In this document: positions 9,237-16,886 of the stretch, in pieces
How the letters are laid out: every line of letters starts with the position of its first letter
Numbering within the stretch: position 1 is the stretch's first letter
From: Tenuibacillus multivorans
Lineage (GTDB): Bacteria; Bacillota; Bacilli; Bacillales; Alkalibacillaceae
NCBI RefSeq assembly: GCF_900103915.1
Contig: NZ_FNIG01000001.1
Location: forward strand, 248,001-312,000
Reading direction: 5' to 3'
DNA: 64,000 bases
Translations under genes and position numbers: made by a program
Notes under the pieces: model-generated
Databases searched by the model: none
What the model was told of the DNA's origin: nothing
Seen by the model: only the letters and a program-made list of their open reading frames with translations

Positions 9237-10239
9237 AAACTTCTGCAATATCCACAAAATCATTTTTCTTAGGGAAGGTGAGTTTTAATGTTGTACCTTC
9301 TCCCGGTTTCGATTGAATGTCTATTTTGATGTGTAAACTGTTAGCAACTCGTTTCGTTAAATAAAGCCCCATGCCAGTTGCAGCGTTGTCTTGATGCTCA
9401 GCTGTTGATGTAAACCCTTTTTCAAAAATTCGCGGCAGGTCCTTGATGTCAATTCCTCGTCCTTGATCCTGGATTGTTAATATTTTTTGATCGTCATGAG
9501 TCATGCTCGTGATGGTGATATTAGAGTTCTTACTGTATTTTACCGCATTCGATAATATCTGTCGGATAATAAAAGCAAGCCACTTCCCATCGCTAAGTAC
9601 TTTCGTTTCATTTAGATTAATATCAAAACCGATTCCTCTGTGAATACACCACGATTTTAAAGTTTTAATCTCTTGGAAAATAATCGGTTCAAGCTCCGTT
9701 TTTTCGATATATAAGTCGTTTTCAATAATCGACATGCGTTTTTTATGTAGTTGTTGATCAAGTAATAAATGAACACGAAGCCATTCGTAATTTAAGTCAG
9801 CCTTTAAATGTTGGTCCTCGATTCGGTCTATAATGAGCTGCATCGCCGTTAAGGGTGTTTTAACTTCATGAATCCAGGAAAGAAGCTCATCTTTCTCCTG
9901 TTCCAAATTTGTTTGATTATGTGATTGAACTTGCTTCAACTGTTCCGTTTGCTTCGTTATATTTGTTGAGGCGATTTTTTCAAAAGGTGTGACAGGAGTC
10001 GGAAGATCAGCCTCATCAAGGTAGTTCGTTCGTTCTCGAAGTTGCCTATAATATCGCGATTCTATTCGATATCGAATGATGATGAATAACACAAAAATGA
10101 TAAAGGATAAAAACACATAATAAGCGATTGAACTAACTGGAATTTGTGAATCTAAGTAGGAAATAAACAAAAGTAAAGCATGGAAAAGTAGAATAAGAAG
10201 AATCCAGCTTTTGCGCTCGATTAAAAACCTTCTAATCAT
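9235..10239 (-). CDS. BceS-type intramembrane-sensing histidine kinase
   Basis: The 334-residue kinase has two membrane helices (about 12-29 and 38-56) joined by a loop of only about eight residues, the hallmark of intramembrane-sensing kinases of Firmicutes. The phosphoacceptor is His124 in HEVKTPLTAM. The ATPase domain shows an N-box (NAVKYSKNS), G1 (DQGRGIDIKDL) and G2 (TGMGLYLTKRVA). Such kinases do not bind peptide antibiotics alone but are driven by the BceAB transporter. The start overlaps the regulator gene by four bases (ATGA). The cognate transporter is probably the one at 2.5-5.2 kb, since no other is in view. Confidence 0.88.
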   Translation of the reverse strand: MIRRFLIERKSWILLILLFHALLLFISYLDSQIPVSSIAYYVFLSFIIFVLFIIIRYRIESRYYRQLRERTNYLDEADLPTPVTPFEKIASTNITKQTEQLKQVQSHNQTNLEQEKDELLSWIHEVKTPLTAMQLIIDRIEDQHLKADLNYEWLRVHLLLDQQLHKKRMSIIENDLYIEKTELEPIIFQEIKTLKSWCIHRGIGFDINLNETKVLSDGKWLAFIIRQILSNAVKYSKNSNITITSMTHDDQKILTIQDQGRGIDIKDLPRIFEKGFTSTAEHQDNAATGMGLYLTKRVANSLHIKIDIQSKPGEGTTLKLTFPKKNDFVDIAEV

Positions 10240-10925
10240 AATGTTTTGCCTTCTTTCGCTATGTATCCTTGTCCTACTTTAGTCTCGATATATTGACCAA
10301 GTCCAATTTCGTCTAAACGTTTTCTCAAGCGATTAACGTTTACCGTTAAGGTGTTATCACTGATGAAACGCTCGTCCTCCCATAGGCTGTTAATCAGCTC
10401 TTCACGACTGACAATGTTGTTTTTATGTTCAATGAGTTCTCTTAAAATATATGTCTCGTTTTTAGTTAATTCAATCGTTCCAGATTCGTTTGAAACAGTG
10501 TTTTTCTCATAATCGATTGTCGCACCGCACCATGTTTTTAGTTGGATTTGATCGGTGCTATAGTTGTAAACTCGACGAAGAATCGCTTGGATTTTGGCTA
10601 TAAGTACATCAAAATGAAACGGCTTCTGAATATAATCATCAGCCCCAAGCTGCATCGACATCACCATATCTGTTGGGTGATCGCGTGAAGAAAGAAAAAT
10701 GATCGGAACGTTAGAATGCGAACGAATCATGCGACACCAGTGAAAGCCATCGTATTTAGGCAGTTGAATATCAATGATGACTAAGTCCGGTTTTATCTCA
10801 GAAAATTCATCCATGACTTGGTTGAAATCCTTAATACCATGGACGTCATACGACCACTGTGTTAATCTTTCTTTTATTTCATGAAAAAGGGATTTGTCAT
10901 CCTCGATTACAAGTAATTTGAACAT
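10236..10925 (-). CDS. BceR-type OmpR-family response regulator
   Basis: The 229-residue regulator has a receiver domain with acidic pocket EDD at residues 8-10, phosphoacceptor Asp52 (LVIIDIQLPKYDG) and the conserved Lys in QKPF. A C-terminal OmpR/PhoB winged helix covers about residues 130-225. It is the first gene of the two-gene operon with the kinase, overlapping it by four bases. GCAGGTGA provides the ribosome site. It probably binds the TGACA-N4-TGTCA box upstream of the BceAB-type operon 5 kb away. Confidence 0.9.
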   Translation of the reverse strand: MFKLLVIEDDKSLFHEIKERLTQWSYDVHGIKDFNQVMDEFSEIKPDLVIIDIQLPKYDGFHWCRMIRSHSNVPIIFLSSRDHPTDMVMSMQLGADDYIQKPFHFDVLIAKIQAILRRVYNYSTDQIQLKTWCGATIDYEKNTVSNESGTIELTKNETYILRELIEHKNNIVSREELINSLWEDERFISDNTLTVNVNRLRKRLDEIGLGQYIETKVGQGYIAKEGKTL

Positions 10926-10965
10926 AATCTTTCACCTGCTTATCAAATAAAGCTTCATTAAAGCA

Positions 10966-10994
10966 AGTATATATGGAGTTTATTGGTTAAACAA
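10966..10994 (-). promoter_or_regulatory. Promoter of the bceRS-like operon
   Basis: On the minus strand TTGTTT (10989-10994) and TATACT (10966-10971) are separated by 17 bp, about 40 nt upstream of the response regulator start. No BceR box is visible here, suggesting constitutive expression. Confidence 0.5.
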
Positions 10995-11082
10995 GAGAAT
11001 GTGTAGAGTTTAGGATAGGCTAGATATCATGAATTATGACATCTATTGTTTAGTCAAAAAAGGTACCGGGGAAGGTTACATT

Positions 11083-11595
11083 TTACTTAGTTACATAATT
11101 TCTTAAAAATTTAATGTCAGTATCATGTTCTTTAACCATGATCACAACACTTTCAAAATTATTTAGTTTTTCAGTATTAGTAGCCACTTGTCTCGATACG
11201 TTATCCAATTTTTGAATAATGATCTTCTGATTATGCTCAAGTGAGCTAACACTATTTTCGAGCGAACTAACATTATGCTCAAGTGAGCTAACACTATTTT
11301 CGAGCGAACTAACATTATGCTCAAGTGAGCTAACATTATTTTCGAGCGAACTAACGTTATGCTCAAGTGAGCTAACACTATTCTCGAGTGAACTAATGAT
11401 ATTTTCAAATGATTTTTGGCGATTATCTAGGGAATTAATGCGGCCTTCAAGCATACTCTGACGGTTATCAAGAGATTTAATACTGTTTTCAAGCATTCTT
11501 TGACCACTTTCAAGCTTCTCTAATCGCTCATTGATTGGCTGTAATTTTTCATCAAATAGTGAAGATAACATTTTCTTTAAATTGATTTCGTCCAT
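11083..11595 (-). CDS. Heptad-repeat coiled-coil protein
   Basis: The 170-residue protein starts at ATG 11595, six bases after GGAGGTG. Residues about 70-130 are near-perfect heptads alternating SSLENSV and SSLEHNV, preceded by degenerate heptads containing LDNRQSMLEGRINSLDNRQ. The whole chain is a predicted parallel coiled coil with no membrane segment. I recognise no specific family; such proteins occur as hypothetical proteins in Bacillaceae. The perfect part is encoded by four tandem 42-bp DNA units, so its length is likely variable between strains. The two flanks (the bceRS operon and the toxin-like locus) give no functional hint. Confidence 0.7.
   Translation of the reverse strand: MDEINLKKMLSSLFDEKLQPINERLEKLESGQRMLENSIKSLDNRQSMLEGRINSLDNRQKSFENIISSLENSVSSLEHNVSSLENNVSSLEHNVSSLENSVSSLEHNVSSLENSVSSLEHNQKIIIQKLDNVSRQVATNTEKLNNFESVVIMVKEHDTDIKFLRNYVTK
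11231..11398 (-). repeat. Four tandem 42-bp repeats inside the coiled-coil gene
   Basis: Units start at 11231, 11273, 11315 and 11357. The first two are identical, the third and fourth differ by a few bases. Each unit encodes two heptads on the minus strand, so copy-number change keeps both frame and heptad register. Confidence 0.9.
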
Positions 11596-11714
11596 TGATT
11601 TCACCTCCAATATAAATTATATCAATTAACTTAAATTAGTGGTAGATTAAAAAAGAAATTGAATAATAATGTGTCTATGGAAGTTGATATAAACCAAGAA
11701 TATTATTTTTAACA

Positions 11715-11742
11715 TTGAAGTCCGTGATTCTAATGGTAAAAT
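11715..11742 (+). promoter_or_regulatory. Promoter of the toxin-like small-peptide gene
   Basis: TTGAAG (11715-11720) and TAAAAT (11737-11742) are 16 bp apart. The predicted transcription start, about 11750, coincides with the left arm of the inverted repeat at 11751. Confidence 0.5.
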
Positions 11743-11750
11743 ATAGTAAA

Positions 11751-11995
11751 AGGGTATGATATACCTTCTACTCCCTTACGAAAGGGGGTGAAAAAGATGG
11801 TAGAGATTACATCAGCGTTTACTTCGTTGATTAATTTAGCTGTCGCGATCGTTAATTTTATCGTAGCTTTGTTAATCTTCAGGAGCAAAAAGACAAAGAA
11901 CCCTCACTTCCGCAAAAAGTGAGAGTTCAACCTACAACTAAGGGTCGGGGCTTTTTAAGCCCCTCCCTACTATCATCTTACCTATATCATACCCT
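11751..11995. repeat. 13-bp inverted repeat flanking the small-peptide gene
   Basis: AGGGTATGATATA at 11751-11763 is the exact reverse complement of 11983-11995. On a transcript starting at the left arm, the two ends could pair over about 220 nt, as in inactive full-length type I toxin mRNAs. A GGGGCTT-TTT-AAGCCCC hairpin (11947-11963) lies inside. There is no T tract after that hairpin. Confidence 0.75.
11797..11922 (+). CDS. 41-residue hydrophobic peptide, type I toxin-like
   Basis: An ATG behind the very strong site AAAGGGGGTGA opens a 41-codon frame. Residues 8-28 are a single membrane segment (LAVAIVNFIVALLIF) followed by a basic tail ending in FRKK. Size, single helix and charged tail resemble type I toxin peptides of Firmicutes (TxpA/BsrG and Fst-like), but I cannot assign a named family. 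CTCCCTT just upstream is complementary to the ribosome site, so it would be hidden in a small hairpin. An antisense RNA was not identified with certainty. Confidence 0.65.
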   Translation: MVEITSAFTSLINLAVAIVNFIVALLIFRSKKTKNPHFRKK

Positions 11996-12030
11996 CATTA
12001 TTCAAAAAAAACAAGAATGAGGTGTTAATA

Positions 12031-12117
12031 ATGGAAAGTGCAGCGTTTTTTGTATCGTTACTTGCACTTGTGATTGGATTAACCGCCTTAGTATTAGCAA
12101 TCAGAAATTATAAGTGA
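12031..12117 (+). CDS. 28-residue membrane micropeptide
   Basis: ATG 12031 follows GAGGTG at seven bases and opens a 28-codon frame that is almost entirely a membrane helix (FFVSLLALVIGLTALVLAI) with the ending RNYK. The ribosome site lies in GAATGAGG, complementary to the CCTCATT at 11993-11999, so it too could be occluded. It sits 108 nt after the 41-residue peptide on the same strand and is probably part of the same toxin-like locus. No family assigned; a chance frame is possible, but ribosome site and composition argue for a gene. Confidence 0.5.
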   Translation: MESAAFFVSLLALVIGLTALVLAIRNYK

Positions 12118-12128
12118 GAGATCACATC

Positions 12129-12260
12129 ATGAAGCATAATCCTTTTGATCACATCATGAGTACACGTGAAGTATCTAAAGGGTTGGAATTAAACCAGGAT
12201 TATATTAAATGACTGGCTAGGCAAGGGAAAGTGCTTCTCACTCCCCTATATGATTTTTAA
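12129..12260 (+). pseudogene. HTH (excisionase-like) gene broken by an in-frame TGA
   Basis: From ATG 12129 the frame reads a short N-terminus and then STREVSKGLELNQDYIK, the start of an excisionase/MerR-like helix-turn-helix that recognises a regular helix start. A TGA at 12210 interrupts it, and the frame then continues LARQGKVLLTP to TAA at 12258. The family normally has an arginine at this place (YI-R-LARQGK type), so a CGA to TGA change explains the stop. The C-terminal part is also short. It is probably a remnant of a phage or element regulator; no ribosome site is obvious. Confidence 0.6.
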
Positions 12261-12352
12261 AAATCAGGAAAACCCTAAAAATTGAAATTACAGAATAGCT
12301 ACGATTTGAGCCAGTAAATTCTTTACAATAAGTCTCATTGAGGTGGAAAATC

Positions 12353-13327
12353 ATGCAAATCAATGACTCTATATTTGGAACATATACCATAGAACCTGTT
12401 TTAACAGATTTAATTAAGTCCAAACCTGTTCAACGTTTAAAAGGTATACATCAAGGTGGCGCTAGCTATCTCGTTAACGAAAATTGGAATGTAACACGCT
12501 ATGAGCATTCAATTGGCGTGATGCTATTAATCCGAAAACTAGGCGGTTGTATTGAGGAGCAAATTGCGGGATTACTACATGACATATCACATACCGCTTT
12601 TTCTCACGTAATTGACTTTGCCTTAGAGAATCAGGAAGAAGATTATCATGAAAAGATATTTGAGAAGGTTTTATTAAAATCAGAGATACCTGACATACTT
12701 CATAAGTACGGTTTTGATTATAAAAATATAGTCCTAGATGACAGTCAGTGGTCAATCTTGGAGCAGCCATCACCTGACCTATGTGCAGATCGAGTCGATT
12801 ATACTTTAAGAGACATGTACCATTACGAGAAAATTTCTAAAGAAGATGTTGACAGATTTTTAGATTCACTAGCTATCGTAGACGGTAAAATATGTTTGAA
12901 TAATCTGACCCATGCAGAATGGTTTGTAGAGACGTATCATAAAGAAGTTATTGATTTTTTTATGGACCCTCTTAATATTTTTGGTTATGATCGGTTAGCG
13001 GGAGCGATCAAACATGCGTTGGAAAGAGATATTTTAATCCTGGATGATTTATTTGAGGAAGATGAAGATGTTATTCAAAAGTTAGTAAGAAGTGGTGATT
13101 CTGACATCATGAAAAACCTTAATGAGTTGCATGACCATGTTGAAATCGAAGAAAATGAGTCCGATTATGATTTGCACCGAAAGAATAAAGTCAGAGTAAT
13201 TGATCCGTTAGTCAACTTGAACCATCAACTTATACGCGCTTCAGAAGTTTCTGAATCTATTAGAAAGATGAATCGAAAGGCATACGAAAAAGCGGTGAAG
13301 GGGACTTATGTTAAGATGTCCCGTTAG
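12353..13327 (+). CDS. HD-domain phosphohydrolase
   Basis: The 324-residue protein carries the HD superfamily metal site: the first His in TRYEHSIGVMLL, the HD doublet in AGLLHDISHTAFSHV, and a distal Asp in CADRVDYTLRDM. This arrangement matches dGTP triphosphohydrolase-like/YdhJ-type proteins that cleave nucleotides or related phosphates. ATG 12353 lies six bases after GAGGTGG; the TTG at 12338 overlaps that site and is rejected. The substrate is unknown. It is followed after about 130 nt by a phosphotransferase-fold gene on the same strand. Confidence 0.85.
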   Translation: MQINDSIFGTYTIEPVLTDLIKSKPVQRLKGIHQGGASYLVNENWNVTRYEHSIGVMLLIRKLGGCIEEQIAGLLHDISHTAFSHVIDFALENQEEDYHEKIFEKVLLKSEIPDILHKYGFDYKNIVLDDSQWSILEQPSPDLCADRVDYTLRDMYHYEKISKEDVDRFLDSLAIVDGKICLNNLTHAEWFVETYHKEVIDFFMDPLNIFGYDRLAGAIKHALERDILILDDLFEEDEDVIQKLVRSGDSDIMKNLNELHDHVEIEENESDYDLHRKNKVRVIDPLVNLNHQLIRASEVSESIRKMNRKAYEKAVKGTYVKMSR

Positions 13328-13456
13328 CATAAACTAAATCGTTGTAAGCAGTTGCTGATGCCTTATTTGTGCCAGAAGCAAGGTAGTTTATTCAGTTTAG
13401 AGAACAAGGTAATAAGAAGGTCAATGTGGAAGTTATATTGTTATGGAGGAATTTCT

Positions 13457-14713
13457 TTGACAACTAACTGGACTTACAAACTAATTGTTATGAATAACAC
13501 GAATGAAATTTTACTAGATTCCGTATCGCTACCCACCTATTCACCAGAAGTTAGTCATGTAGCAGTCATAAACCATATTAATGATTACCTAAATAAAAAC
13601 TACAATATAAAAACAAATGTTTTGAGATGTTTAAAACAGGAGAAAAATGTTCGAAGTTATGAGGTTGAAGTAGTCGAATCATGTTCCGTGACTAACGCTA
13701 CATGGGTTGATTCTACAGAGGCACTAAGATATTTAAATGATCTTGATCAATCTTTATTATCAGAATGGTTATCGAACTCAGAAGAGCCTGTAGTTCCATG
13801 GTTCAAACCAGGTTGGCGGGAGGAAATGGAACAATGGATAAAAAACGTTTTACAAGATCAAACAGTGGAGATTGAGCAAATCAGGAGTTGGGAACGTTCT
13901 GCCTTATTTAAAGTTATAGCGAAAAATAGAAACTATTATTTTAAAGCTGTTCCGATAATTTTTTCACATGAGCCTAGTATAAATCAATTTTTAGACCAAC
14001 ATCACGCTTCGTATGTACCAGAAGTCATCGCAGTTCATCCGCAAAACAATTGGTACCTAATGCAGGAGCTGCAAGGTCCCTTGCTTGGAAAAACAAACGA
14101 TTTGCACCAATGGGAGCAAGCTTTAATCAGATTAGTAGACATACAAAAGAAGTCGACTTTACATATCACAAACCCATCATCAATGTACTGTCCAACACGG
14201 CCAGTAACCTCAACGATACAACATCACCTAGAGACCGCTTTATATAAACTATACCAACATAAAGAAATTTCAACTCATACATATAATGTTTTACTAGAGA
14301 GTGTCCCTAATATCTTTCGAAAGTGTGACCAATTACAGCATTCTAATATCCCTTTAGCATTAGAACATGGTGATTTCTTTGGGGGAAATATAATCATCCA
14401 TCAAGATGGACCGGTTATCTATGATTGGTCTGATAGTACATTGTCACATCCTTTTCTAAGCGTGATGGTGTTGTTAGAAGAAGTTGAACATCTTTTTTCT
14501 AAGGAAGCGGCTAAGAGATTACTAGATGAATATTTAGAGTATTGGTGTGAATTTGACTCGAAGGACAGGCTATATGATGAATATAAGCTTTTAAAAACAA
14601 TTTCGCCAGCTTATTATTTAACTGTCTATCAGACTTATATTTTTACTACTTTCAAAGATAATTGGGATAAGCAACAAATTGTTGATGAGTACGTTCGTCA
14701 GTGGATTATTTGA
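13457..14713 (+). CDS. Aminoglycoside phosphotransferase-fold protein with extra N-terminal domain
   Basis: Started at TTG 13457 (six to seven bases after GGAGG), the protein is 418 residues. About residues 155-400 are an APH/choline kinase fold: the nucleotide-binding lysine is in YYFKAVP (about 163), the catalytic loop is HGDFFGGN (304-311) and the magnesium aspartate is in IYDWSD (323). The first 120 residues form a separate small alpha/beta domain starting with YKLIVMNNTNEILL, which looks like a degenerate NUDIX fold without a NUDIX box. Such two-part proteins are annotated as phosphotransferases of unknown substrate. An upstream in-frame ATG at 13352 lacks a ribosome site. Antibiotic resistance should not be assumed. 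Confidence 0.75.
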   Translation: MTTNWTYKLIVMNNTNEILLDSVSLPTYSPEVSHVAVINHINDYLNKNYNIKTNVLRCLKQEKNVRSYEVEVVESCSVTNATWVDSTEALRYLNDLDQSLLSEWLSNSEEPVVPWFKPGWREEMEQWIKNVLQDQTVEIEQIRSWERSALFKVIAKNRNYYFKAVPIIFSHEPSINQFLDQHHASYVPEVIAVHPQNNWYLMQELQGPLLGKTNDLHQWEQALIRLVDIQKKSTLHITNPSSMYCPTRPVTSTIQHHLETALYKLYQHKEISTHTYNVLLESVPNIFRKCDQLQHSNIPLALEHGDFFGGNIIIHQDGPVIYDWSDSTLSHPFLSVMVLLEEVEHLFSKEAAKRLLDEYLEYWCEFDSKDRLYDEYKLLKTISPAYYLTVYQTYIFTTFKDNWDKQQIVDEYVRQWII

Positions 14714-14730
14714 TGAGGAGTGTCTTACAT

Positions 14731-15123
14731 TTGAAGAAAATTTACATGTTACTATTCTTTCTAATATTAATTGTTGCTTGTCAACCTACAGAAAAACTAG
14801 AATCCAAAACCTTTGAAGAAATTTACCCCAATAATTTATCAGACGTTACAAACATTGATATTAAACATGGGAATGGGGAATTAAAGTCTCTTGATAAACC
14901 GAACAAAATTAAAGCCTTCCTATCTGAAATAAGTGACATCTCGTTTACTCCAGACGAGGACCAGGAAGGTGAAGTGGGATACTTATATAGCGTAAGTTTA
15001 TATGAGGGTGAAGAAGTTGTATTTTCTTTTAACACTTCACAAATAGATGACTTTTATTATGAGAATAATGAGGAGCTATTAGAGATACTAGATGATTTTT
15101 GGGGGTTATCCAATGAAAAATAA
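14731..15123 (+). CDS. Small putative lipoprotein
   Basis: The 130-residue protein starts with LKKIY and a hydrophobic stretch ending in the lipobox LIVAC, so it should be lipidated and anchored outside the cytoplasmic membrane. The mature part is acidic and about 115 residues long, with no family that I recognise. GAGGAG lies about eleven bases before the TTG; an in-frame ATG at 14713 is the alternative start but has no ribosome site. The gene begins 17 nt after the phosphotransferase-like gene and overlaps the NUDIX gene by 11 nt, so the three probably form an operon. Confidence 0.7.
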   Translation: MKKIYMLLFFLILIVACQPTEKLESKTFEEIYPNNLSDVTNIDIKHGNGELKSLDKPNKIKAFLSEISDISFTPDEDQEGEVGYLYSVSLYEGEEVVFSFNTSQIDDFYYENNEELLEILDDFWGLSNEK

Positions 15124-15730
15124 GTGGCTTGAATATGCAAAAAAGTTACAGTCTATCGCTCAATCGGGCTTAACATATTCTAAGGATAGATTTGATATTG
15201 AGCGATTTGAGGAGATTCGTAACATTAGTGTTGATATATTACATCATTATACTGAGCTGGAGCATGAAAAAGTGAGAGATTTATTTGCTAACGAAACAGG
15301 TTATCAAACACCTAAGATTGATGTTAGAGGAGCAATATTTAAGGAAGGTAAAATTTTGCTAGTTAAAGAGCAAAAGGATGGGTTATGGTCATTACCCGGG
15401 GGCTGGGCAGACATTGATACATCTTTATCTGAGGCTATTATGAAGGAAGCTAAAGAAGAAGCGGGTTTAGAGGTCAAACCAAAGCGTGTTGTAACAATTT
15501 TTGATTACAATAAGCACCAAGCCAAGCCTTTGCCCTATAGTGTATATAAAATTTTTGTAGAATGTGAGCTTGTAAGTGGTGCGTTTGAGAAAAACATCGA
15601 AACGGTAGAATCAGGCTTTTATGACTTTGATGAACTACCCCCATTATCTACAAGGCGAAATACAAAGGAGCAAATTAAGTATTGCTTTGAGGCAAGTAAA
15701 AGGGAGATTCATGAAACAATATTTGATTAG
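15113..15730 (+). CDS. NUDIX hydrolase with Nudix_N domain
   Basis: The 205-residue protein has an N-terminal helical domain of the Nudix_N type (about 1-65) and a NUDIX domain. The NUDIX box spans about residues 96-119 (GGWADIDTSLSEAIMKEAKE followed by EAGLEV), with Lys replacing the usual Arg before the first catalytic Glu, a tolerated change. ATG 15113 follows GGGGG at the right distance and overlaps the lipoprotein gene. NUDIX enzymes cleave nucleoside diphosphates linked to other moieties; Nudix_N members include ADP-ribose and CDP-choline pyrophosphatases. The exact substrate is not known. Confidence 0.85.
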   Translation: MKNKWLEYAKKLQSIAQSGLTYSKDRFDIERFEEIRNISVDILHHYTELEHEKVRDLFANETGYQTPKIDVRGAIFKEGKILLVKEQKDGLWSLPGGWADIDTSLSEAIMKEAKEEAGLEVKPKRVVTIFDYNKHQAKPLPYSVYKIFVECELVSGAFEKNIETVESGFYDFDELPPLSTRRNTKEQIKYCFEASKREIHETIFD

Positions 15731-15776
15731 GTGAAGAAAAGTTATATAGGATACTGAAATAGAGAGGGGAATAAAA

Positions 15777-16712
15777 ATGAAAATTTCAAACCAAACCTTC
15801 CAAAAATCTAGTGCATGGGTTAAACGTAATGCGAGGTCGTTGGATGTTGCGCGGTGGGAATATTTTTTTGAAAATGGTACCAAGGAGCAAGTCATCAAAT
15901 ATTTATCGGCATTTCAGAATGATGATGGTGGTTTTGGACATGGGATTGAGCCTGATTTTTGGACACCACAATCTTCACCGATGTCTACATGGGCAGCTGG
16001 ACAAATATTGATGGATATTGAAGCGGATAAAAATGATAAAATCGTTCAATCGATGGTTGATTATTTAACGAAAACCTATCATGAAGACTCAGGTATGTGG
16101 GATTCAGCTATCCCAGAAAATAATGACCATCCGCATGCACCTTGGTGGGGCTGGGATGAGGATGTTCAGAAAAACTGGATGTTTAATCCGAGTGCTGAAC
16201 TTGCTGCTTTTCTTGTGCATTGGTCTGAAGTGGAGAGTGAGGCATCGCAAATTGGCTGGGCTTCCATCGAAAAAGCTGTTGATCATTTAATGGCTTCAGA
16301 TGAAATGGATCATCATGAGATTAATAATTTTCAGCAACTAGTTAGAATTGTTGAGCCTTATGAAGAGACGTTTAATGCTAAACTTGCATACACTTATGAG
16401 GATGTCACAGAAAAAGTAATGTCACTAGCAGAGATATGTGTCGAGAAAGATCCATCTAAATGGGCGACGGATTATTTGCCTCTACCATTAGATTTTATCA
16501 GCGGCCCTGATGATGCCCTATATGAGAGAATGGAAGCGTTAGTTGAACAGAATATCAATTTTTATTTAGAGCGAATAACGGATGAAGGCATTTGGGATAT
16601 TTCTTGGGATTGGGGAATGTATCCTGAGGAGTATTCAATTGCCCGAAGATATTGGCAGGGGATATTAACGGTTGATCGGTATAAGGCTTTAAAGACATTT
16701 GGATGGCTTTAG
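15777..16712 (+). CDS. Terpenoid cyclase/prenyltransferase-like alpha-toroid protein
   Basis: The 311-residue protein has the QNDDGGFGHGIEPDFWTPQS segment near residues 45-63, a QW-like repeat of the squalene cyclase/prenyltransferase alpha-alpha toroid fold, and further Trp-rich helices toward the C-terminus. It lacks the DXDD acid motif of squalene-hopene cyclase, so it is probably not a cyclase. Comparable proteins are annotated as hypothetical in Bacillaceae. GAGAGGGG precedes the ATG. It follows the NUDIX gene by 46 nt. No signal peptide is present. Confidence 0.7.
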   Translation: MKISNQTFQKSSAWVKRNARSLDVARWEYFFENGTKEQVIKYLSAFQNDDGGFGHGIEPDFWTPQSSPMSTWAAGQILMDIEADKNDKIVQSMVDYLTKTYHEDSGMWDSAIPENNDHPHAPWWGWDEDVQKNWMFNPSAELAAFLVHWSEVESEASQIGWASIEKAVDHLMASDEMDHHEINNFQQLVRIVEPYEETFNAKLAYTYEDVTEKVMSLAEICVEKDPSKWATDYLPLPLDFISGPDDALYERMEALVEQNINFYLERITDEGIWDISWDWGMYPEEYSIARRYWQGILTVDRYKALKTFGWL

Positions 16713-16811
16713 AAAGGAAAAATAATTTTAAAAGAGGTTTTTTTAAATTATTTATTTTCCGTTTTATGCAGGGTGAAATTATTAATCAAAAAAATACAAA
16801 GTGAATAAGTA

Positions 16812-16837
16812 AGGTGGAATGCTGGAACATTCCACCT
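16812..16837. terminator. Bidirectional terminator
   Basis: A 10-bp perfect stem (AGGTGGAATG / CATTCCACCT) with a six-base loop separates two convergent genes. Confidence 0.75.
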
Positions 16838-16886
16838 CTTCACAGTAAGTAGTTTCTTTTTGATGTTCGTTCTGTTTAATACTATA

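Noticed and set aside
11163-11408. 81-codon repeat-rich frame overlapping the coiled-coil gene
   Set aside because: It is the shifted translation of the same 42-bp DNA repeats; the other frame has the ribosome site and regular heptads.
11947-11963. Terminator within the toxin-like locus
   Set aside because: The GGGGCTT/AAGCCCC hairpin has no T tract on either strand, so it was treated as internal RNA structure.
13457-14713. Antibiotic resistance gene call for the APH-fold protein
   Set aside because: The fold is shared by many small-molecule kinases; no residues diagnostic of aminoglycoside modification could be identified.
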